Shown: one piece after another, positions 24,005 through 27,400 of the stretch
How positions within the stretch are numbered: the first letter of the stretch is position 1
How the letters are laid out: each line of letters opens with the position of its first letter
Source of the DNA: a virus
IMG/VR virus record: IMGVR_UViG_3300035701_000133
Location: 1-36,690 of that record
Direction: 5' to 3' (one strand)
Length of the DNA stretch: 36,690 nt
The notes under the pieces: model-generated
Databases searched by the model: none
What the model was told of the DNA's origin: nothing
The model's input: only the letters and a program-made list of their open reading frames with translations
Made by a program: the position numbers and the translations under genes

Positions 24005-24066
24005 GCAAAATGGCAAGCAATCCCTAGGCAAAATGGCAAGCAAATACTAGTCAGAATGGCAAGCGG
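24005..24066 (+). repeat. Three iteron-like direct repeats, 23-bp period
   Basis: AATGGCAAGC occurs at 24009, 24032 and 24055, exactly 23 bp apart. The first two copies share the longer word GCAAAATGGCAAGCAA; the third is CAGAATGGCAAGC. Regular two-turn spacing is typical of iterons for a replication initiator or of a terminase recognition array. Confidence 0.85.
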
Positions 24067-24080
24067 TTGGCCATGGGGAT

Positions 24081-24104
24081 GTGGGTCATGTAGGCATGAC
24101 CCAC
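24081..24104. repeat. Long inverted repeat, copy 1
   Basis: GTGGGTCATG and CATGACCCAC form a perfect 10-bp stem around the loop TAGG. An identical 24-base element lies 70 bp downstream, and the word TGGGTCATGT occurs a third time at 24242. Protein-binding site or DNA hairpin in the origin/packaging region. Confidence 0.85.
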
Positions 24105-24125
24105 CTAGTCGCATGCTGTCCGATA

Positions 24126-24146
24126 CCGGCCACCGGCCACCGGCCA
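24126..24146 (+). repeat. Tandem CCGGCCA x3
   Basis: Three contiguous CCGGCCA units lie between the two long inverted repeats. A second short tandem, CATGTGGC x2, is at 24198-24213. Confidence 0.85.
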
Positions 24147-24150
24147 CCAT

Positions 24151-24174
24151 GTGGGTCATGTAGGCATGACCCAC
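24151..24174. repeat. Long inverted repeat, copy 2
   Basis: Identical to 24081-24104 over all 24 bases, 70 bp away (close to 6.7 helical turns). A partial, imperfect third copy (TGGGTCATGTGGGCACCCA) is at 24242-24260. Confidence 0.85.
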
Positions 24175-24304
24175 GGGGTTAGAGTGCTCCCGTAAACCAT
24201 GTGGCCATGTGGCGCCAGCAAAATACAGCGATTGTGTGCGATGGGTCATGTGGGCACCCAAAACAGCGTTTTCAAATCGCTCTACCCCATATTGAATATT
24301 TATT

Positions 24305-24324
24305 ACTGTAAAGGAATTCCTTAC
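24305..24324 (-). promoter_or_regulatory. Operator-like dyad with possible leftward -10
   Basis: GTAAAGGAATTCCTTAC at 24308-24324 is a near-palindrome. On the minus strand it runs directly into TACAGT (24310-24305), a possible -10 of a leftward promoter for the terS operon; the -35 is weak. It matches 13 of 17 positions of the dyad at 24485-24501. Confidence 0.5.
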
Positions 24325-24422
24325 AAAATAACACTTGATAACTTGATATAAAACAATGACAATTTAGCCCACAATTACACTATCCCCAATGAGATGCATG
24401 AAAACTGCCGCCACCCACAAAA

Positions 24423-24436
24423 CACCATGCATGGTG
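24423..24436. promoter_or_regulatory. 14-bp perfect palindrome
   Basis: CACCATGCATGGTG is its own reverse complement. It lies about 40 bases upstream of the candidate rightward promoter, so a dimeric regulator could bind here. Confidence 0.5.
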
Positions 24437-24475
24437 CCCACAAAATGCCCAATAGTTGACTAATGTTAAGGGCTA

Positions 24476-24504
24476 TTGCATTGTGTAAGAAAATCCCTTA
24501 CACT
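24476..24504 (+). promoter_or_regulatory. Candidate rightward promoter with overlapping operator dyad
   Basis: TTGCAT (24476-24481) and TACACT (24499-24504) are 17 bases apart and form a weak sigma70-like promoter. The spacer and the -10 are covered by GTAAGAAAATCCCTTAC (24485-24501), the second of two related dyads. This is the classic position for a repressor site controlling the small-gene block starting at 24550. Confidence 0.5.
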
Positions 24505-24531
24505 ATCGACCGTAGCAGCTTCGCTACTTAA

Positions 24532-24549
24532 TACAGCAAAAGGCAAATT
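24532..24549 (+). promoter_or_regulatory. Repeated leader motif TACAGYAAAAGGCAAA before start codons
   Basis: TACAGCAAAAGGCAAATT immediately precedes the ATG at 24550. The same leader occurs before the ATG at 24818 (TACAGTAAAAGGCAAAATAC), as AAGGGCAAATT before 25644, and as TACAGTAAATTGGAGTAAAT before 26217. The AAGG core can act as a weak Shine-Dalgarno. Confidence 0.65.
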
Positions 24550-24759
24550 ATGAACAAAGCAAACAAACGCGAATTAGACAAAGCGCTTACCTGGCTCGAT
24601 CTAAACGACGACGACGCGACCGAAATCGCGTGCCGTACATTAGCCACAATTCAGCGTTGCGGCACTGCCGCAGACACAAAGACGATCTTAGAAATTATCA
24701 AGGATCGCGGACTGTCCCATTGTTTCTACACTGAAAACCATTGTTTAGTGGCTTATTAA
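24550..24759 (+). CDS. Hypothetical small acidic protein
   Basis: A 69-residue protein, first of the rightward accessory block. It is helical and acidic in the middle (LDLNDDDATEIACRTLATIQ), with ADTKTILEIIKDRGLSHCFY toward the end. I recognise no family. It stands alone, with a leader containing a dyad (GTAGC...GCTAC at 24512-24527) and the shared TACAGYAAAAGGCAAA motif upstream. Eleven bases after its stop a perfect stem-loop closes the cassette. Being nearest the candidate early promoter, it is likely expressed early, which fits a host-takeover or regulatory protein; that is inference only. Confidence 0.75.
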   Translation: MNKANKRELDKALTWLDLNDDDATEIACRTLATIQRCGTAADTKTILEIIKDRGLSHCFYTENHCLVAY

Positions 24760-24769
24760 TTCAACTCTC

Positions 24770-24787
24770 CAAGGGCTCCGGCCCTTG
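24770..24787 (+). promoter_or_regulatory. Intergenic stem-loop closing first cassette
   Basis: CAAGGGC-TCCG-GCCCTTG is a perfect seven-pair stem with a UCCG tetraloop, 11 bases after the stop at 24759. No U-tract follows, so it is better read as a 3' RNA-stabilising or attenuating hairpin than as a full terminator. Confidence 0.7.
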
Positions 24788-24817
24788 TTCATAAACTACA
24801 GTAAAAGGCAAAATACC

Positions 24818-25570
24818 ATGGCTAAAATTCTCGGATATATCGCATACGAAGGCCCGTCAGAGATCGACGGCGCGCCCATTGTCGTGATCATCAATAAGAT
24901 CGACGGTAGCGCTAACGCGAAAACCGGCGATATCGTGCAAAGCTTCATTATCCGCAGTGACGTTAACCCGGTCGATGCACTGAAAACCGGCGCCGATTCG
25001 AGCATATGCGGTGACTGTGTGCACCGCCCGATTACAGCAAAAGAAACCGGAGAGCCACCATGTTACGTTAACGTGGGCCGGTCCGTTTTAGCGGTTTACA
25101 ACGCCTATAAACGCGGGCGGTATGTTAAGGCAGACGTCGAAACGATAGCGCTAGCGTTAGCCGGTAAAGCTTTGCGGATAGGTACGTATGGGGACCCGGC
25201 GGCGGCGCCGGTCCTAATGTGGCAAAGGGTTAGCCGGTACGTTATAGCGCGCGCCGGTTATTCGCACCAATGGCAAAGCCCCGGTTTCGATCATAGCGCG
25301 TGGAATAGCCTTGTAATGGCGTCCGTCGATTCGATCGATCAGGCGGCGCTAGCTAACTTATATGGCATGCGGACGTTTCGCGTATCAATTGGCATCGATA
25401 AGCAACCCGGCGAGACGGTGTGCCCAGCTAGCGCAGAGGGCGGACGCAAAGCAACATGCGCGGACTGTATGCTCTGCGGTGGCACTAGCAAAAAAGCAAA
25501 AGACGTGGTAATCGCGGATCACGCTATCGGCCATGATCGGCGCCGGACCATTATGCTAGCTATTGCATAG
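24818..25570 (+). CDS. Seven-cysteine phage protein, gp88/DUF7227-like layout
   Basis: A 250-residue protein of a type I recall from many Burkholderiales phages (possibly DUF7227); its biochemical function is not established. The ATG at 24818 follows the shared leader motif; an earlier in-frame ATG lies in the hairpin. Seven Cys occur in two sets: Cys64 and Cys67 (CGDC) with Cys82 (PCYVNVG), and Cys202, 214, 217 and 220 (CPA...CADCMLC). Between them are RIGTYGDPAAAP (120-131) and GYSHQW (147-152). This order resembles gp88-type phage proteins (CxxC..CY, GD, CP..CxxCxxC) and suggests an Fe-S or zinc-dependent enzyme. It forms its own cassette, closed by a 28-bp palindrome. Confidence 0.85.
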   Translation: MAKILGYIAYEGPSEIDGAPIVVIINKIDGSANAKTGDIVQSFIIRSDVNPVDALKTGADSSICGDCVHRPITAKETGEPPCYVNVGRSVLAVYNAYKRGRYVKADVETIALALAGKALRIGTYGDPAAAPVLMWQRVSRYVIARAGYSHQWQSPGFDHSAWNSLVMASVDSIDQAALANLYGMRTFRVSIGIDKQPGETVCPASAEGGRKATCADCMLCGGTSKKAKDVVIADHAIGHDRRRTIMLAIA

Positions 25571-25579
25571 TGATCGCGA

Positions 25580-25607
25580 CCGTATGCGCCCGATCGGGCG
25601 CATACGG
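25580..25607. promoter_or_regulatory. 28-bp perfect palindrome between cassettes
   Basis: Every one of the 28 bases pairs with its mirror: left arm CCGTATGCGCCCGA, right arm its reverse complement, with GATC at the centre. It starts nine bases after the stop of the Cys-rich gene. There is no U-tract. It can form a very stable RNA stem or cruciform, or bind a dimeric protein. Confidence 0.85.
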
Positions 25608-25643
25608 GCGCGCACTGTGCACGCTATAACCTAAGGGCAAATT

Positions 25644-25913
25644 ATGTACTTTGATCGATTCGACATTTGCGAAGCGTACTATTTGGCATTTTCGCACTGC
25701 CATGGCGGCCAGCGTTCGCGCGAGTATGCGCGCATGTGCGCCATGGCGCGCTATTTTCGGCCCTCTCCCATGCTGTCGGTGGGTTCGCTGTCCGACAATG
25801 GCCGCGCGATTTACGAGCGCGTGTGCGCGGACATTTTGGATTTGCGCGAATATAGGCAAGCTGAAGATCGCGCGAATCGCGCGTTATACGCCGACAATTA
25901 CGCGGGTTTTTAA
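25644..25913 (+). CDS. Conserved phage hypothetical protein
   Basis: An 89-residue protein with aromatic-rich N-terminus (MYFDRFDICEAYYLAFSHCH) followed by GGQRSREYARMCAMARYFRP and SPMLSVGSLSDNGRAIYERV. I recall this as a widespread but uncharacterised family in lytic phages, usually near the Cys-rich protein found upstream here. It is probably cytosolic, with an alpha fold and no metal site. It is preceded by a shortened leader (AAGGGCAAATT) and followed after two bases by another gene, so the two form a bicistronic cassette. The gene is CGCG-rich, as is the rest of this block. Confidence 0.82.
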   Translation: MYFDRFDICEAYYLAFSHCHGGQRSREYARMCAMARYFRPSPMLSVGSLSDNGRAIYERVCADILDLREYRQAEDRANRALYADNYAGF

Positions 25914-25915
25914 TT

Positions 25916-26140
25916 ATGCTTAAGACTATGCGCGCACGCTACCCTGGCCGGTGCGCGGCCACCGGCGCGCCGATCAAACCCGGTGCCTTGATTTATTACG
26001 ACGGCCGCACCAAGCGCGCCACACTCGCGCCGGTCCTAAACACCATAACGCTAATCGGGGACCGGGGTCCAACGACGTTCACCCGTAACGCACGCGGCCG
26101 GTGTGAGGATGCGCCCTGCTGCGGTTGCTGCACTATTTGA
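25916..26140 (+). CDS. Small Cys-rich, possibly zinc-binding protein
   Basis: A 74-residue basic protein. It begins MLKTMRARYPGRCAATGAPI then KPGALIYYDGRTKRATL; this RYxGxCxxTGxPIxPGxxIxY pattern recurs in small phage and bacterial proteins that resemble zinc-knuckle or treble-clef folds. The C-terminus has a Cys cluster (CEDAPCCGCC). A total of five or more Cys would allow one zinc site. Function unknown. It begins two bases after the upstream stop and is the last gene of its cassette, closed 12 bases on by a GC-rich hairpin. Confidence 0.75.
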   Translation: MLKTMRARYPGRCAATGAPIKPGALIYYDGRTKRATLAPVLNTITLIGDRGPTTFTRNARGRCEDAPCCGCCTI

Positions 26141-26152
26141 CCCGGGCTATCT

Positions 26153-26178
26153 GCAAACGGCCGTCGCTGGCCGTTTGC
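26153..26178 (+). promoter_or_regulatory. Intergenic stem-loop closing third cassette
   Basis: GCAAACGGCC and GGCCGTTTGC form a perfect ten-pair stem with the loop GTCGCT, 12 bases after the stop at 26140. As with the two previous hairpins, there is no U-tract downstream; the shared TACAG leader follows 17 bases later. Confidence 0.8.
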
Positions 26179-26216
26179 GGGCTATTCCTGGCCGATACAG
26201 TAAATTGGAGTAAATT

Positions 26217-26471
26217 ATGTTCGATCGAATTAAAAACGATATAAACGGTAATCCGCGGTTTGTGTGCCATTTTTTGGACCTAGAACCCGCGACGCCGGAC
26301 AGGCAAAGTACCCTGCCCGAACGATATGACAGGGTCCTAAAATGCGCGCGCCAATTGGGCGGCCGCCGATACCACAATAAATCGTATGGTGGCGGCATTG
26401 TGTTCCAAGCATACGAGCACCAATTAGAAGATATCGCAACCCGCGTGCGCGCATTAGGGGCCGCACAATGA
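26217..26471 (+). CDS. Conserved phage hypothetical protein
   Basis: An 84-residue protein (MFDRIKNDINGNPRFVCHFL; RYDRVLKCARQLGGRRYHNK; SYGGGIVFQAYEHQLEDIAT). The RKYHNKSYGGGIVFQxY-like core is one I associate with uncharacterised phage proteins of the same neighbourhood. It may be a small alpha/beta nucleic-acid-interacting protein, given the many Arg and His residues. It opens the fourth cassette behind the leader TACAGTAAATTGGAG, which includes a better Shine-Dalgarno (TTGGAG), and is linked to the next gene by ATGA. Confidence 0.8.
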   Translation: MFDRIKNDINGNPRFVCHFLDLEPATPDRQSTLPERYDRVLKCARQLGGRRYHNKSYGGGIVFQAYEHQLEDIATRVRALGAAQ

Positions 26472-26617
26472 AAATTGGTCAACACATTTACATTAGCCTT
26501 TATGGGTGCCTGGAGCGCGTGCGGATCCTGGCGATCCATCGCGCGGGCACCATTGACGTACAGCGCAGCGACGGCGCGTGCTACCGGGTTAGCGGCCTAT
26601 CTATGGCCGGACTATGA
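26468..26617 (+). CDS. Small hypothetical protein in ATGA chain
   Basis: A 49-residue protein: MKIGQHIYISLYGCLERVRI then LAIHRAGTIDVQRSDGACYR and VSGLSMAGL. The pattern is of a small beta-barrel (SH3 or KOW-like), with alternating hydrophobic residues and a VQRSDGACYRVSGL strand pair. It is linked by ATGA overlaps at both ends, which supports this frame over a longer unrelated frame at 26475-26711. Function unknown. Confidence 0.7.
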   Translation: MKIGQHIYISLYGCLERVRILAIHRAGTIDVQRSDGACYRVSGLSMAGL

Positions 26618-26790
26618 TCCACCCATTATTCGAGGCCATATTGCGGCCATACGCGCCCCCGGCACCACTGCCCACGCCAGAGGCTATCGATCGGGCTATG
26701 CTGGCCGATAAGCTGGCGGACGGGTACAACCGACGCAAAATCGACAACGCTATAAACCTGGAGCTACGCTATGCAAACCCTGAAAATTAA
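26614..26790 (+). CDS. Small hypothetical protein in ATGA chain
   Basis: A 58-residue protein, MIHPLFEAILRPYAPPAPLP followed by TPEAIDRAMLADKLADGYNR and a helical C-terminus. It has a Pro-rich linker between two helices. It begins with an ATGA overlap and its 3' end overlaps the next gene by 20 bases. No family recognised. The consistent chain of overlapping stops and starts is the main support. Confidence 0.65.
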   Translation: MIHPLFEAILRPYAPPAPLPTPEAIDRAMLADKLADGYNRRKIDNAINLELRYANPEN

Positions 26791-27097
26791 CACCACCACC
26801 TATAAATTGCACTCGCTGGAGCGCGTGCTGGCCGTGCAAGCCCTGGCCGGTAAGATTACTGGCAAGCACAAGCCGGTAAAGAGCCGGGGCGCGGAAAAGC
26901 GCTTGTATCCGGCCTATGGGGAGACAATGAGCCCTGCGGAGTACGTGAGTCAGTACTACACGCTGAATTCAAACCGGCGCAGTTTTAAATCGGGCGCTGC
27001 GCCATATGGCGATGCTAATCTGGCCGGATTCTATGAGGGACTCAGCGACCGCGTGAGCGCGCCCCAAGGCGTCGATTCTATGGAGGTCGAAGCATGA
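26771..27097 (+). CDS. Hypothetical basic protein
   Basis: A 108-residue basic protein: MQTLKINTTTYKLHSLERVL, AVQALAGKITGKHKPVKSRG, AEKRLYPAYGETMSPAEYVS then QYYTLNSNRRSFKSGAAPYG. High Lys/Arg/Tyr content suggests nucleic-acid binding, but no known domain is visible. Its start lies within the preceding gene and its stop overlaps the next ATG (ATGA). It is the largest gene in the fourth cassette. Function unknown. Confidence 0.75.
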   Translation: MQTLKINTTTYKLHSLERVLAVQALAGKITGKHKPVKSRGAEKRLYPAYGETMSPAEYVSQYYTLNSNRRSFKSGAAPYGDANLAGFYEGLSDRVSAPQGVDSMEVEA

Positions 27098-27201
27098 GAC
27101 AGCACTACAAACCCGAACCAGTGGCGCGCCCTTGGGCCGGTGCCCTGCTGGCCGTGACCATTGGCCTGGCCTTGGCCGTTATCTTATTGGAGTACCTATG
27201 A
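27094..27201 (+). CDS. Single-pass membrane micropeptide
   Basis: A 35-residue protein: a short cytoplasmic N-terminus (MRQHYKPEPVARP) followed by one strongly hydrophobic helix (WAGALLAVTIGLALAVILL) ending EYL. It should insert in the inner membrane with the positive end inside. ATGA overlaps link it to both neighbours. It could be an anti-host or superinfection-exclusion peptide, or an accessory holin; none of these can be decided from sequence. Confidence 0.68.
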   Translation: MRQHYKPEPVARPWAGALLAVTIGLALAVILLEYL

Positions 27202-27347
27202 CCACCGCCAAAGATATAGACTTTGCCGTAATCATTAGCGCTTATGAGGCGCGCATAAACCACTTGGAGGACGTGCTGCGCGCGCTGCTGGACGACGACA
27301 ACGAAGCGACGCGCGAAGATGCCCAGCGGGCGCTCGAATGCTCATAA
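27198..27347 (+). CDS. Small acidic helical protein
   Basis: A 49-residue acidic protein, MTTAKDIDFAVIISAYEARI then NHLEDVLRALLDDDNEATRE and DAQRALECS, entirely helical with heptad spacing, so a small coiled coil. The ATG at 27198 overlaps the stop of the membrane micropeptide (ATGA). It may pair with that peptide as a soluble partner. Function unknown. Confidence 0.7.
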   Translation: MTTAKDIDFAVIISAYEARINHLEDVLRALLDDDNEATREDAQRALECS

Positions 27348-27400
27348 TCGCAGCGGCCCTTGTGGCCGCGATCCTGGCGATCTTGTTCGATCTAGATTAA
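27338..27400 (+). CDS. Possible 20-residue hydrophobic peptide
   Basis: MLIIAAALVAAILAILFDLD starts inside the last codons of the previous gene and ends at the TAA just before the terminator stem. It is one hydrophobic helix with an acidic end. It could be a genuine micropeptide or chance; there is no clear separate Shine-Dalgarno. Its stop codon overlaps the convergent primase-helicase stop. Confidence 0.4.
   Translation: MLIIAAALVAAILAILFDLD

Larger units (their letters stand above)
23881..24549. other. Repeat-rich non-coding control region
   Basis: No credible gene lies in these 669 bases between the divergent terS and small-gene operons. From left to right it holds a terS leader with a short hairpin (23892-23904), three spaced direct repeats, two identical long hairpins and tandem repeats, an AT-rich segment (about 24285-24390), two related 17-bp dyads, a 14-bp perfect palindrome and possible divergent promoters. 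Origin of replication, packaging site and transcription switch are all plausible functions. Confidence 0.8.

Noticed and set aside
24001-24261. 86-codon open frame on the minus strand in the control region
   Set aside because: It is made of the iterons, hairpins and tandem repeats; the His/Met/Gly-rich product has no protein-like pattern, and no Shine-Dalgarno precedes it.
25205-26039. 13-base word GCGCCGGTCCTAA repeated at 25205 and 26027
   Set aside because: Both copies lie inside coding sequence, in different genes and without spacing pattern or symmetry; shared CG-rich codon use explains them well enough.
26475-26711. 78-codon open frame on the plus strand
   Set aside because: It conflicts with two shorter frames (26468-26617 and 26614-26790) that are joined by ATGA overlaps and have better protein-like patterns.
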